From: Rhodocyclaceae bacterium UBA2271
GTDB lineage: Bacteria; Pseudomonadota; Gammaproteobacteria; Burkholderiales; Rhodocyclaceae
Direction: 5' to 3'
Assembly (NCBI GenBank): GCA_002347405.1
Contig: DDXB01000031.1
Location: forward strand, 73,563-137,562
Length of the DNA: 64,000 bases
The position numbers were made by a program, and so were the translations under genes. The notes below the pieces were generated by a model. That model was given only the letters and a program-made list of their open reading frames with translations. It was not told the origin of the DNA and did no database searches. Shown here in pieces: positions 1-9,470 of the stretch; the stretch's first letter is position 1, and each line of letters starts with the position of its first letter.

Positions 1-81
1 CGCCCCCAACTTGTGACAATTCGAGCCTGATAAAATTACTCAGGCAATTTTCCCCACCACGTCCACCAAGAGGTTTTTCCC

Positions 82-1173
82 ATGTCTCTCACCGAACAAT
101 CCATCCAGACGGCCCTGCAAACGGTGGTCGATCCCAATACCGGCAAGGATCTCATCACCACCCGCAGCGCCAAGAACATCAAGATCAGCGGCGCGGATGT
201 TTCTGTTGATGTTGAGTTGGGCTACCCGGCCAAGAGCCAGATCGAGCCGATCCGGCAAGCGGTGATCGCTGCCATCAAGGGTGTGGCCGGCGTCGGTATG
301 GTCACGGCCAACGTTTTCCACAAGATTGTTTCGCATTCGGTGCAGCGAGGCGTCAAACTGATTCCCGGCGTCAAGAACATCATCGCCGTAGCCTCGGGCA
401 AGGGGGGTGTCGGTAAATCGACGACCGCCGTCAACCTGGCGCTGGCGCTCGCTGCCGAAGGCGCGAACGTCGGCATTCTCGACGCCGATATCTATGGCCC
501 GTCGCAGCCGCAAATGCTCGGCATTGCCGACAAGCAACCCGAATCCACCGACGGCAACAAGCTCCAGCCGCTGAAGGCCCATGGTATTCAGGCCATGTCG
601 ATCGGTTTCCTGATCGATCCCGAACAGCCGATGGTCTGGCGCGGCCCGATGGTGACCCAGGCGCTCAACCAGTTGCTGGGCGACACGAACTGGCAGGACC
701 TCGACTACCTGGTGGTCGATCTGCCGCCCGGCACGGGCGACATCCAATTGACGCTGGCGCAGCAGGTGCCGGTGACCGGCGCGGTGATCGTCACCACGCC
801 GCAGGACATCGCCCTGCTCGACGCGCGCAAGGGATTGAAAATGTTCGAGAAGGTCGGCATTCCGATCCTCGGTATCGTCGAGAACATGAGCATCCACATC
901 TGCTCGAAATGCGGCCACGAAGAGCACATCTTCGGTTCCGGCGGCGGCGACAAGATGTGCAAGCAATACGATGTCGAAATGCTGGGCGCCTTGCCGCTCG
1001 ACATGACGATCCGGGTGCAGGTCGATGGCGGCACGCCAACCGTCGTTTCCGACCCCGCTGGCCGCGTGGCAGAAATATACAAAGGCATCGCCCGCCGCAT
1101 CGCCGTCAAGATCGCCGACCAGGCCAAGGATCACAGCGCGAAATTCCCGAGCATCGTGATTCAGAACACCTAA
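82..1173 (+). CDS. apbC: Mrp/ApbC family iron-sulfur cluster carrier ATPase
   Basis: This 363-residue protein is a full-length Mrp/NBP35-type P-loop NTPase that binds and passes on 4Fe-4S clusters in the cytoplasm. An N-terminal MIP18-like (DUF59) domain covers about residues 5-80. The deviant Walker A GKGGVGKST is at about 105-113, followed by DADIYGPSQP and DLPPGTGD. The cluster-binding CxxC (CSKC) is at about 274-277. The ATG at 82 follows a purine-rich stretch (AAGAGG). In related genomes this gene sits directly before dcd; here about 5.4 kb separates them. The TAA stop lies inside the left arm of an inverted repeat (1171-1187). Confidence 0.96.
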   Translation: MSLTEQSIQTALQTVVDPNTGKDLITTRSAKNIKISGADVSVDVELGYPAKSQIEPIRQAVIAAIKGVAGVGMVTANVFHKIVSHSVQRGVKLIPGVKNIIAVASGKGGVGKSTTAVNLALALAAEGANVGILDADIYGPSQPQMLGIADKQPESTDGNKLQPLKAHGIQAMSIGFLIDPEQPMVWRGPMVTQALNQLLGDTNWQDLDYLVVDLPPGTGDIQLTLAQQVPVTGAVIVTTPQDIALLDARKGLKMFEKVGIPILGIVENMSIHICSKCGHEEHIFGSGGGDKMCKQYDVEMLGALPLDMTIRVQVDGGTPTVVSDPAGRVAEIYKGIARRIAVKIADQAKDHSAKFPSIVIQNT

Positions 1174-1340
1174 CTTTCATGGTCGATTGCGTCATCCCCC
1201 GTGCATGAAATACGCAAAAGGCAAATGACGCCCCCCACCCCCAGCCCCCGCCCCGGGGCGGGGGGCAAAGTTTGTTCGCTGCGATCACGGGATCACTCGG
1301 CGTCAAATGGCGTATTTCAAGTTATCGACCATAAAAGTTA
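1171..1340. repeat. 170-bp element bounded by 17-bp inverted repeats, with GC-tract core
   Basis: The arms 1171-1187 (TAACTTTCATGGTCGAT) and 1324-1340 are inverted copies with 16 of 17 bases matching. Inner segments also pair (TGAAATACGC near 1205 with the mirrored bases near 1311-1318). The core at 1229-1265 is a C-tract/G-tract hairpin followed by TTTGTTCGCTGCG, which is the start of the R2 repeat family. The element supplies the apbC stop codon. It fills the gap between apbC and the ATPase gene. Confidence 0.7.
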
Positions 1341-1362
1341 GTACCTTGCATATTCAAATGAT

Positions 1363-2601
1363 ATGTTTGAAAATGCGATGATGAAACGCCACACGCTTCC
1401 CCTGTTGAACGAGCTGCTCGGTCTATTCCCCTGCGTCGCCATCGTCGGTGTCAGGCAATGCGGCAAGACGACGCTGCTCAAGGAATTACTGCCCGGGTGG
1501 AAGATTCTCGACCTGGAGAAACTTGCCGACCTTGATGCCGTTGCGCGCGACCCCGACTTGTTCCTGCGACTCAACCCGGACCGGATCGCCATCGACGAAT
1601 GCCAGTTGTTACCGGCAATGTTCGCGGCGTTACGGGTGGGCATCGATAGTGACCGCGCCCGGCCGGGCCAATTCGTTATTACCGGGTCCAGTTCGCCGGA
1701 GTTGCTTGCGGCCATTTCTGAAAGCCTGGCGGGGCGTGTCGCACTTATCGAAATGGGGCCGCTGTCGCTGGCCGAGGCCCATGAGTTGCCGCCTGCGCCG
1801 CTTTACCGGCTCATCGAAGATCGCGCGCCCATTGTCGAACTTGCGGAACTGTTGCCGCGTCTGAGTCTCGATCAGATCGGTAATTATTGGATGCGGGGCG
1901 GCTATCCGGAACCATGGCTGAAAAATACATCGCGTTTTCGCAAACTGTGGATGCAGAACTATCTGCAAACCTATCTCGACCGCGATCTGCCGCGCCTGTT
2001 TCCCGCCCTCGACCGGCAGAAATTTCGCTTGTTCGTGCAAATGCTGGCGCAGTTGTCGGGCAGCATCATCAACTATTCCGAGGTGGCGCGGGCGCTGGGT
2101 GTCTCGCAACCGACCGCGCGCGATTACTTTCACATTGCGCATGGCACGTTTTTGTGGCGCCATCTGCCGGCGTATGAAAAGGATGCCACCAAACGGGTGG
2201 TGAAGCATCCCAAGGGCTACCTGCGCGACAGCGGCTTGCTGCACTATTTGCTGCACCTGCGCGACCGGGATGAGTTGATGGCACACCCGCGCATGGGGCA
2301 ATCCTGGGAAAGTATGGTGATAGAAACCCTGCTGCGCGGACTTGCGGCGGCGGGAGTGGATCATCGCGCCTATCATTACCGCACTGGCGCGGGTGCCGAA
2401 ATCGATCTGGTACTGGAAGGCGAGTTTGGTTTGCTGCCCGTCGAGATCAAGCACACCCAGCATGTCGATGCGCGCTCTCTGCGGGCGTTGCGCGATTTTG
2501 TCGCCGAGCGTGGTTGCCGCTATGGCATCGTGATCAACAACGATGAGACGCCACGTCGGATCGACGAGAAAATTATCTGCCTACCCTGCGCCGCGCTGTG
2601 A
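1363..2601 (+). CDS. AAA-type ATPase with DUF4143 C-terminal domain
   Basis: The protein has 412 residues. The P-loop GVRQCGKTTLL lies at about residues 29-39, a Walker B-like stretch RIAIDECQLLP at about 70-80, and ITGSSSPELL follows as in AAA_14 ATPases. The C-terminal half (roughly 200-400) ends with a nuclease-like IDLVLEGEFGLLPVEIKHT segment, typical of the DUF4143 family. The role of these ATPases is unknown; they are common in accessory regions. No strong ribosome site is visible, and the ATG at 1378 or 1381 (MMKRHT or MKRHT) is as plausible as 1363. Its flanks carry related 30-bp sequences in opposite orientation (1293-1322 and 2646-2676), suggesting that it arrived as a unit between apbC and dcd. 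Confidence 0.85.
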   Translation: MFENAMMKRHTLPLLNELLGLFPCVAIVGVRQCGKTTLLKELLPGWKILDLEKLADLDAVARDPDLFLRLNPDRIAIDECQLLPAMFAALRVGIDSDRARPGQFVITGSSSPELLAAISESLAGRVALIEMGPLSLAEAHELPPAPLYRLIEDRAPIVELAELLPRLSLDQIGNYWMRGGYPEPWLKNTSRFRKLWMQNYLQTYLDRDLPRLFPALDRQKFRLFVQMLAQLSGSIINYSEVARALGVSQPTARDYFHIAHGTFLWRHLPAYEKDATKRVVKHPKGYLRDSGLLHYLLHLRDRDELMAHPRMGQSWESMVIETLLRGLAAAGVDHRAYHYRTGAGAEIDLVLEGEFGLLPVEIKHTQHVDARSLRALRDFVAERGCRYGIVINNDETPRRIDEKIICLPCAAL

Positions 2602-2613
2602 CCGCGGGCCGCA

Positions 2614-2630
2614 AAAAGTCGGCGCTGGCG
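2614..2630 (-). repeat. R1 repeat, partial copy
   Basis: AAAAGTCGGCGCTGGCG matches the 3' part of the R1 repeat on the minus strand and then diverges. It lies just after the ATPase stop codon. Confidence 0.6.
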
Positions 2631-2645
2631 TCAGTTTCCGCCAGT

Positions 2646-2676
2646 TACGCGAAACACACAATTTGACGCCGAGTAA
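2646..2676 (-). repeat. Inverted copy of the dcd-upstream sequence
   Basis: Read on the minus strand, these bases match 6535-6564 (directly upstream of dcd) and 1293-1322 at about 24 of 30 positions each, sharing a CGGCGTcAAAttG core. The rest of the 2602-2800 gap shows nothing else that I can support. Confidence 0.5.
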
Positions 2677-2800
2677 CCACCCAGGAAGTTGGGGTAATAT
2701 TCCCGAACGAAATAGTTGGGAAATGAACCATGAATTTCACGCCGCCAATCCACTTCCACGTTGCCCCGCCATGCGCTGAAAAGCGGGCGGGGGTGGCGTA

Positions 2801-3706
2801 TTGCCCGCATTGGCCGCGTTGACGAATAGCGGCGCAACGATTCTGAAGCGCGCCCTTCTGTCGGTCGTGTTGTGCGTTGGCTGGCCGGTCGCCGCCACCC
2901 ATGCCACCGAGACGCTGGTTTTCACCCCGCTGCCCCAGGAAAGTCCCGAGACCGTCGTCGCGCAGTGGAAGCCCTTGCTCAACCAGGTCGGAAAGGCGCT
3001 GGGCGTCACCGTGCGGATCGAATATTTGGCGAACTATGGCGAAATTATCGACAAGTTCCGCGCTGGCAAGATCGACCTGGCGCAGTTGGGCCCACTGTCC
3101 TACGTTGTCTTGCGGGAAACGTTTGAACCTGTTGCTCCGCTCGTTCATCTCAATGAGAGCGACGGCCGGGCGGGCTACACCTGCGCGCTGGTCGCGCCGG
3201 CCGAGTCAAAGCTGGCGGCGCGCGATCCCAAGAACCCCCTCAAGAACCCCATGAACATCAAGGGCAGGACATTTGCGCTGACGCAGCCGCTGTCCACCTG
3301 CGGCTACCTGGGCGGCGACAGCCTGCTGCGAGGGGCCGGCGGAGCGCTGGAAAACAACCGCTACCGCTACCTGGGCCAGCATGACGCCGTAGCGCTGGCG
3401 GTCTTGCGCGGCGAATTCGAACTCGGTTCGATGAAGACCCAGATTGCGCGCAAATACGCCGGGCTGGGTCTGGTGGTCGTCGCGGAGAGCGGGCCATTGC
3501 CCGGTGTTGCCCTGGTCGCGAATGCCGCCACCGTCTCGCCCGAACGGATTTCGCAAATTCGAACACTGTTGCTTGACGCCGATGCCGCCACGCGCAGCGG
3601 CTGGGGGATTGCCCGCCATGGCGTGACGCCGGCCAAGGACAGCGACTATGATGCGGTGCGGCGCCTGCGCGGCCAAACCAAAATTCCAGAAACCGGCAAT
3701 TTCTGA
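2801..3706 (+). CDS. PhnD-like phosphonate/phosphite-type periplasmic binding protein
   Basis: A secreted solute-binding protein of about 301 residues. The hydrophobic stretch after the first basic residues (ILKRALLSVVLCVGW) ends at an Ala-rich signal peptidase site near residue 34. The mature part begins ETLVFTPLPQESPETVVAQWKP, and YLANYGEIIDKFRAGKIDLAQLGPLSY is typical of the phosphonate-binding PhnD/SBP_bac family. The start is uncertain: TTG codons at 2801, 2810 and 2819 are all in frame behind a G-rich stretch. No transporter permease or ATPase gene is near. The gene lies 38 bp upstream of a GGDEF/EAL protein with a periplasmic domain, so it more likely presents a ligand to that sensor (inference). 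Confidence 0.8.
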   Translation: MPALAALTNSGATILKRALLSVVLCVGWPVAATHATETLVFTPLPQESPETVVAQWKPLLNQVGKALGVTVRIEYLANYGEIIDKFRAGKIDLAQLGPLSYVVLRETFEPVAPLVHLNESDGRAGYTCALVAPAESKLAARDPKNPLKNPMNIKGRTFALTQPLSTCGYLGGDSLLRGAGGALENNRYRYLGQHDAVALAVLRGEFELGSMKTQIARKYAGLGLVVVAESGPLPGVALVANAATVSPERISQIRTLLLDADAATRSGWGIARHGVTPAKDSDYDAVRRLRGQTKIPETGNF

Positions 3707-3744
3707 GCGGAATCCGTCATGCCGCGCATTGCGTTCATTTTCTG

Positions 3745-6474
3745 ATGGTGCGACATACCTCCCGGCAGTGCCTGATCCTGTTTGGCGGCTTCGTCCTGGC
3801 CTGGGCGGTGACGGCCTGGCTACTGCACGCCAACTGGCGCGACAAGGAGCGTCAGCACCTCGCCGGCGACACGGCAGTGCTGGCGACGACCTACCGCTCC
3901 AGCGTCGAGATGTTCGGTCTGGCGACGGAAACTGTGTATGAAAATGTGCTCAGCCGTCCCGAGGTGATCGACGCCTTCGCCCAGGGCATGCGCGCGCCGG
4001 ACGAGGCGGCGCAGGCGGCGGCGCGCGGCCGGCTCTATCGTCTGGTGGCGCCGGCCTATGCCCATTTGACCCGCCATGGCTTCCGGCAGCTCCAGTTTCA
4101 TACCGCTGCCAGCGCGAGCTTTCTGCGCATGCACGATCCAGCCAAGTTTGGCGACCCGCTGGTCGACGTGCGTCCCGCCGTGAAGATCGCCAACACCGAA
4201 AAGCGATCCGTCAGCGGCTTCGAGCAGGGCCGCTATGTCACGGGCTTCCGTTACGTGTTCCCGCTGTTTCAGGGCGAGGAGCACCTGGGCAGCGTGGAAA
4301 CCTCCGTCGGCTTCCGGCAGATGCGTGACACCATGAACCGCATCGACGCGGCGCGCGATTATGCCTTCGTGCTGCGGCGGGATCGCCTCGACGCCACCCT
4401 GTTCGCGGAACGGCGCGCGCTCTACGATACGGCGCCGATTCACGCCGACTTCATGGTCGAGGACCCCGATCTCAAGCTGCCCGACGCCGCGCCGCCGCCT
4501 GCCGCCGCCCGCCTGCTCGACCCGCCCCTGGCCGCCGATTCCCGCGTGCGGGAAGGCATGGCCGCCGGATTGAGGTTTACGGTGGCGCTGCGGGACGGCG
4601 CTTCCGACTGGGCGATTTCCTTCGTGCCGGTGAAAGACGTGCTGGATCGGGACGCCGGCTATGTGATCGCCTACACCCCGGCGCCGCTGGTGGCCGCCTT
4701 GCGGGCGGAATTCGCTATCGGCCTGCTGCTGGCCACGGGAGTTCTGGGTCTGCTGGCCTGGTTCGGCTGGCGCCTCTTGCACTCGCGCGACGATCTGGAT
4801 CGCGAGAGACTGCAACTGCAAACCATTACCGACACAATGGGCGAAGGACTCTATCGCACGGATGAGCGTAACGTCATCAACTGGATCAATCCGGCATTCA
4901 CCCGACTGCTCGGTTTCACCGCCGGGGATGCGGTGGGGCGCACCGCGCATGCGCTCATCCATGATTGTCCCGATGACTTGCCGCTGGAGCAATGCCCGTA
5001 TTTTTCGCCGGTGCTCGCGGCCAATGGCTTTACCGGCGAGACGCGCTTCAAACGCCAGGCGGAGGGGTATCTGCCGGTCGAGATGACGAGTCGCCCGATC
5101 ACGGCAGGTGGACGCAGCGTCGGCGCGGTGGCGGTGTTCCGCGACATCACGCAACGCCAGGTCGCCCAGGAACGGATTCGCCAGTTGGCCTGGTACGACA
5201 GCCTGACCGGCTTGCCCAACCGCGCCTTGTTGCAGGACCGCCTGGGTGTGGCCACGGCGGGCGCGGTGCGCGACAAGGAGACGCTCGCCACCTTGTTCCT
5301 CGATCTGGACCAGTTCAAAAACATCAACGATTCGCTCGGCCACGCCATCGGCGACCACCTCTTGCAGCAGGTTGCCCTGCGCATCTCCGACTGCGTCCGC
5401 GCCAGCGACACTGTCGCCCGGCTGGGCGGCGACGAGTTCGTGATTATCATGCCGAACATCCGGGCGCCGGCCGATGCGGCGTTCCTGGCGGAAAAGATTC
5501 TCGCCGCGGTTGCCCGGCCGTATGCCATCGACGGGCGCGAGCTCTACATCACGCCCAGCATCGGCATCGCCGTTTGTCCGGAGGACGGCTGCGACTTTGA
5601 ATCCCTGATCCAGCACGCCGACGCCGCAATGTATCTCGCCAAGGAAAACGGCCGGAATAACTACCAGTACTTCACCGCGGCGCTCAACGCGCGCGCCGTC
5701 GAGCGCCTGTCGCTGGAAAGCGCCCTGCGCAGCGCGCTCGAACGGCGCGAACTTTCCCTCCACTATCAGCCACAGATCAACCTGGCGAGCGGCGCCATCA
5801 TCGGCGTGGAGGCGTTGTTGCGCTGGCGTCACCCGGTCCTGGGCTGGGTGGCGCCGGACCGTTTCATCCCGGTGGCGGAAGACAGCGGTTTGATCGTGCC
5901 GATTGGCGAGTGGGTGCTGCAAGAAGCCTGCCGACAAGCGCGGGCCTGGCAGGCGGCGGGACTGGCGCCGCTCCTGATGGCTGTCAATGTTTCCGGGGTG
6001 CAGTTTCGCCAAGCCGATCTCGCGGAAACCGTCCGGGACATTCTGGCCGAACACGGCCTCACCGCCGCCAGCCTGGAGATCGAGGTGACCGAAAGCGTGC
6101 TGATGAAAAGCGCGGACAGCGCCGTCGAAATCCTTCAGAAATTCAGGGAGATGGGTGTGCGGCTGGCGATCGACGACTTCGGCACCGGTTATTCTTCACT
6201 GAGTTATCTCAAGCGCTTCCCCATCGACAAGCTGAAAATCGACCGCTCTTTCGTCAGCGACATCACGACCGACCCGGACGATGCCGCCATCGCCAGCGCC
6301 ATCATCGCCATGGCCCACCGGCTGCGGCTCAAGGTCATCGCCGAAGGGGTGGAAACGCCGGGGCACCTGCGTTTCTTGCTCCATGAAGGCTGCGACGAGG
6401 CGCAGGGCTACCACTACAGCAAACCGCTGCCACCGGATGATCTGGAGCGGCTGATGCGGGGATGGCAGGCATGA
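3745..6474 (+). CDS. Membrane-bound PAS-GGDEF-EAL c-di-GMP protein
   Basis: The 909-residue protein is both a candidate cyclase and phosphodiesterase for cyclic di-GMP. A transmembrane segment at about residues 8-28 is followed by a periplasmic sensor region of about 280 residues. A second membrane segment lies at about 325-345, then PAS (about 355-475). GGDEF (about 480-640) has an intact RLGGDEF motif and an RASD inhibitory site five residues before GGDEF. EAL (about 655-905) keeps EALLRW, DDFGTGYSSL and EGVET. Both active sites look competent. It is paired with the upstream PhnD-like protein; the same pairing recurs at 9625-13278. Confidence 0.92.
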   Translation: MVRHTSRQCLILFGGFVLAWAVTAWLLHANWRDKERQHLAGDTAVLATTYRSSVEMFGLATETVYENVLSRPEVIDAFAQGMRAPDEAAQAAARGRLYRLVAPAYAHLTRHGFRQLQFHTAASASFLRMHDPAKFGDPLVDVRPAVKIANTEKRSVSGFEQGRYVTGFRYVFPLFQGEEHLGSVETSVGFRQMRDTMNRIDAARDYAFVLRRDRLDATLFAERRALYDTAPIHADFMVEDPDLKLPDAAPPPAAARLLDPPLAADSRVREGMAAGLRFTVALRDGASDWAISFVPVKDVLDRDAGYVIAYTPAPLVAALRAEFAIGLLLATGVLGLLAWFGWRLLHSRDDLDRERLQLQTITDTMGEGLYRTDERNVINWINPAFTRLLGFTAGDAVGRTAHALIHDCPDDLPLEQCPYFSPVLAANGFTGETRFKRQAEGYLPVEMTSRPITAGGRSVGAVAVFRDITQRQVAQERIRQLAWYDSLTGLPNRALLQDRLGVATAGAVRDKETLATLFLDLDQFKNINDSLGHAIGDHLLQQVALRISDCVRASDTVARLGGDEFVIIMPNIRAPADAAFLAEKILAAVARPYAIDGRELYITPSIGIAVCPEDGCDFESLIQHADAAMYLAKENGRNNYQYFTAALNARAVERLSLESALRSALERRELSLHYQPQINLASGAIIGVEALLRWRHPVLGWVAPDRFIPVAEDSGLIVPIGEWVLQEACRQARAWQAAGLAPLLMAVNVSGVQFRQADLAETVRDILAEHGLTAASLEIEVTESVLMKSADSAVEILQKFREMGVRLAIDDFGTGYSSLSYLKRFPIDKLKIDRSFVSDITTDPDDAAIASAIIAMAHRLRLKVIAEGVETPGHLRFLLHEGCDEAQGYHYSKPLPPDDLERLMRGWQA

Positions 6475-6534
6475 TCACCACCTGGCCTGTCGTGGCCGAG
6501 ACCGCCTGCCTGATTGTTCGCTGCGCACAGGGGA

Positions 6535-6564
6535 TTATGCGGCGTAAAATTGCGCGTTTCACGT
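6535..6564 (+). repeat. dcd-upstream member of a three-copy 30-bp sequence
   Basis: This stretch directly before dcd (core GGCGTAAAATTGCGCGTTTC) resembles 1293-1322 and, inverted, 2646-2676. It follows TTGTTCGCTGCG (6514-6525), also present at 1272-1283. It may be the ancestral dcd leader from which the copies flanking the ATPase derive. Confidence 0.45.
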
Positions 6565-6580
6565 TAATTGCCGAGGACGT

Positions 6581-7150
6581 ATGAGCATAAAGTCTGACAA
6601 GTGGATTCGCCGCATGGCGACCGATCACGGCATGATCGAGCCGTACTCGCCTGAACTGGTGCGCGAGGTGAATGGCCAGAAGATCGTCTCCTACGGCGCA
6701 TCGAGCTATGGCTACGATATCCGTTGCGCCGACGAGTTCCGCGTGTTTACCAACATCAATTCGACCATCGTCGACCCCAAGAATTTCGACCCGAATTCAT
6801 TCGTCGAAGTATCCGGCAAGGGCTATTGCGTGATTCCGCCCAACTCCTTTGCGCTGGCGCGCACTGTCGAATATTTCCGCATTCCGCGCAGTGTCCTGAC
6901 CGTTTGTCTGGGCAAGAGCACCTACGCGCGTTGCGGCATCATCGTCAATGTCACGCCCTTCGAGCCGGAATGGGAAGGCTTCGTGACGCTGGAATTTTCC
7001 AACACGACGCCTTTGCCGGCCAAGATCTACGCCGGCGAAGGTTGCGCGCAAGTGATCTTTTTCGAGGCCGACGAAGTCTGCGAGACGTCCTACAAGGACC
7101 GTGGCGGCAAGTATCAGGGGCAGGTTGGCGTCACCCTGCCCAAGATTTAA
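6581..7150 (+). CDS. dcd: dCTP deaminase
   Basis: The 189-residue protein deaminates dCTP to dUTP, feeding dTMP synthesis. Its length and sequence are typical of the trimeric bacterial Dcd family. Recognisable parts are SYGASSYGYDIR near residues 38-49, the GKSTYAR nucleotide-binding segment and VNVTPFEPEWEGFVTLEFSN, which carries the catalytic Glu. The C-terminal KYQGQVGVTLPKI is also characteristic. It was probably the direct neighbour of apbC before the insertion upstream. A strong hairpin and then the decarboxylase gene follow. Confidence 0.97.
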   Translation: MSIKSDKWIRRMATDHGMIEPYSPELVREVNGQKIVSYGASSYGYDIRCADEFRVFTNINSTIVDPKNFDPNSFVEVSGKGYCVIPPNSFALARTVEYFRIPRSVLTVCLGKSTYARCGIIVNVTPFEPEWEGFVTLEFSNTTPLPAKIYAGEGCAQVIFFEADEVCETSYKDRGGKYQGQVGVTLPKI

Positions 7151-7181
7151 GCCTAGCGCCAGCCTCTATCCTTTCCATTGT

Positions 7182-7209
7182 GACCCGCCCGCGTCAGCGC
7201 GGCCGGGTC
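7182..7209 (+). terminator. GC-rich hairpin between dcd and the decarboxylase
   Basis: GACCCG at 7182-7187 pairs with CGGGTC at 7204-7209, and inner CCGCG pairs with CGCGG around a short loop. No T-run follows, so it may be an attenuator or transcript-stabilising structure rather than a classical terminator. Confidence 0.4.
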
Positions 7210-7233
7210 GTCGCATTTCTGGAGTGACTCCCC

Positions 7234-9465
7234 ATGCGTTTCCACTTTCCCATCATCATCATCGACGAGGACTTCCGGTCCGAGAATGCTTCGGGCCTCG
7301 GCATCCGTGTGCTGGCCGACGCCATTCAAAAGGAAGGCATGGACGTGCTGGGCGTCACCAGCTACGGCGACCTCACCTCATTTGCCCAGCAGCAGAGCCG
7401 CGCCTCGGCCTTCATCCTGTCGCTGGACGACGAGGAACTGGCCAACGAGGAAGAGGAAACCATCGCCGAGCTGCGCGCCTTCGTCGAGAAAATTCGCTAC
7501 AAGAACGCCGAGATTCCGATCTTCCTGCACGGTGAAACGCGCACCAGCCGGCACATTCCGAATGACATCCTGCGCGAACTGCATGGTTTCATCCACATGT
7601 ACGAAGACACGCCGGAATTCATCGCCCGCCACGTCGTGCGTGAAGCGAAGAGCTACCTCGACTCGCTGCCGCCGCCCTTCTTCCGCGCACTGACGCATTA
7701 CGCCGCCGACGGTTCGTATTCGTGGCACTGCCCCGGCCACTCCGGCGGCGTGGCCTTTCTCAAGAGCCCGGTCGGCCAGATGTTCCACCAGTTTTTCGGC
7801 GAGAACATGCTGCGCGCCGACGTCTGCAACGCCGTCGAGGAGCTTGGTCAGTTGCTCGACCATACCGGTCCCGTCGCGGCATCCGAGCGCAACGCCGCGC
7901 GCATTTTCAACAGCGACCACCTGTTCTTCGTCACCAACGGCACGTCGACCTCGAACAAGATTGTCTGGCACTCCACCGTCGCGCCCGGCGACGTCGTGGT
8001 GGTGGACCGCAACTGCCACAAGTCGATCCTGCACGCCATCATGATGACCGGGGCGATCCCCGTCTTTCTGATGCCGACGCGCAACAATTACGGCATCATC
8101 GGGCCGATCCCGCGCGAGGAATTTCTCTGGGAGAACATCCAGAAGAAGATCGCGGCCCATCCCTTCGCCACCGACAAGAACGCCAAACCGCGCGTGCTGA
8201 CCATCACGCAGAGCACCTACGACGGCATCATGTACAACGTCGAGGACATCAAGCAGATGCTCGACGGTCACATCGACACCCTGCACTTCGACGAAGCCTG
8301 GTTGCCACACGCCGCCTTCCACGATTTTTATGGCGACTACCATGCCATTGGCGCCGACCGGCCGCGCTGCCAGGAATCAATGATCTTCTCGACGCAATCC
8401 ACGCACAAACTGCTGGCCGGCTTGAGCCAGGCGTCACAGATCCTGGTGCAGGACGCGGCGAACCAGAAGCTCGACCGCGACGTGTTCAACGAAGCCTACC
8501 TGATGCATACCTCAACTTCGCCGCAGTACGCCATCATCGCCTCCTGCGACGTGGCGGCGGCGATGATGGAGGCGCCTGGCGGCCCCGCGCTGGTCGAGGA
8601 ATCCATTGGCGAGGCGCTCGATTTCCGCCGCGCCATGCGCAAGGTGGATGAGGAGTGGGGGGTGGACTGGTGGTTCAAGGTCTGGGGACCGGACGACCTG
8701 TCCGAGGAGGGCATCGAGGAGCGCGAGGCCTGGATGCTCAAGCCCGGCGCGCGCTGGCATGGGTTTGGCAATCTGGCCGAGGGCTTCAACCTGCTCGACC
8801 CGATCAAGGCGACTGTCATCACCCCGGGCCTGGATGTCGATGGCGAGTTCTCCGACGAGATTGGGATTCCCGCCGCCATCGTTACCAAGTATCTCGCCGA
8901 ACACGGCGTGATCGTCGAGAAGTGCGGCCTGTATTCCTTCTTCATCATGTTCACCATCGGCATCACCAAGGGGCGCTGGAATACGCTGGTAACTGCCTTG
9001 CAGCAATTCAAGGACGACTACGACAAGAATCTGCCGCTGTGGAAAATGCTGCCGGAATTCGTCGTCAAGCATCCGCGCTACGAGCGCATCGGCCTGCGCG
9101 ATCTGTGCGTCCAGATCCATGAGGTTTACAAGGCCAATGACGTGGCACGCCTGACCACCGAGATGTACCTGTCGAACATGGTGCCGGCGATGCGACCGGC
9201 CGATGCCTTTGCCAAGATGGCGCACCGCGAGATTGATCGCGTCGGCATCGACGATCTCGATGGCCGCGTCACGGCCGTGCTGCTGACCCCCTATCCGCCG
9301 GGCATTCCGCTGCTGATTCCGGGCGAGCGCTTCAATCCGACCATCGTGCGTTACCTGCAATTCGCCCGCGACTTCAACGCCCGCTTCCCCGGCTTCGAGA
9401 CCGACATCCACGGGCTCGTGAAATCGCCTGGCAACGGTTACTACGTGGACTGCGTGCGCTACTGA
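7234..9465 (+). CDS. PLP-dependent arginine/lysine/ornithine decarboxylase
   Basis: The 743-residue protein belongs to the fold-III basic amino acid decarboxylases. A flavodoxin/response-regulator-like N-terminal wing (about residues 1-130) begins RFHFPIIIIDEDFRSENASG. The PLP domain contains SWHCPGHSGG, NGTSTSNKIV, HFDEAWLPHAAF and the STHKLLAGLSQ motif, whose Lys (about 392) would bind PLP. A C-terminal domain follows from about residue 600. The start is supported by GGAGTG before the ATG. Whether arginine, lysine or ornithine is the substrate cannot be read from the sequence. The gene commonly follows dcd in this bacterial group. Confidence 0.92.
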   Translation: MRFHFPIIIIDEDFRSENASGLGIRVLADAIQKEGMDVLGVTSYGDLTSFAQQQSRASAFILSLDDEELANEEEETIAELRAFVEKIRYKNAEIPIFLHGETRTSRHIPNDILRELHGFIHMYEDTPEFIARHVVREAKSYLDSLPPPFFRALTHYAADGSYSWHCPGHSGGVAFLKSPVGQMFHQFFGENMLRADVCNAVEELGQLLDHTGPVAASERNAARIFNSDHLFFVTNGTSTSNKIVWHSTVAPGDVVVVDRNCHKSILHAIMMTGAIPVFLMPTRNNYGIIGPIPREEFLWENIQKKIAAHPFATDKNAKPRVLTITQSTYDGIMYNVEDIKQMLDGHIDTLHFDEAWLPHAAFHDFYGDYHAIGADRPRCQESMIFSTQSTHKLLAGLSQASQILVQDAANQKLDRDVFNEAYLMHTSTSPQYAIIASCDVAAAMMEAPGGPALVEESIGEALDFRRAMRKVDEEWGVDWWFKVWGPDDLSEEGIEEREAWMLKPGARWHGFGNLAEGFNLLDPIKATVITPGLDVDGEFSDEIGIPAAIVTKYLAEHGVIVEKCGLYSFFIMFTIGITKGRWNTLVTALQQFKDDYDKNLPLWKMLPEFVVKHPRYERIGLRDLCVQIHEVYKANDVARLTTEMYLSNMVPAMRPADAFAKMAHREIDRVGIDDLDGRVTAVLLTPYPPGIPLLIPGERFNPTIVRYLQFARDFNARFPGFETDIHGLVKSPGNGYYVDCVRY

Positions 9466-9470
9466 GGTCC

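Noticed and set aside
40..1134. Open frame of 364 codons antisense to apbC
   Set aside because: Composition is His/Asp/Arg-rich as expected of a shadow frame, and apbC is certain.
3820..6054. Open frame of 744 codons on the minus strand
   Set aside because: It lies wholly antisense to the PAS-GGDEF-EAL gene, whose domains and motifs are clear; the protein has no recognisable motif and reflects the GC-rich codon pattern.
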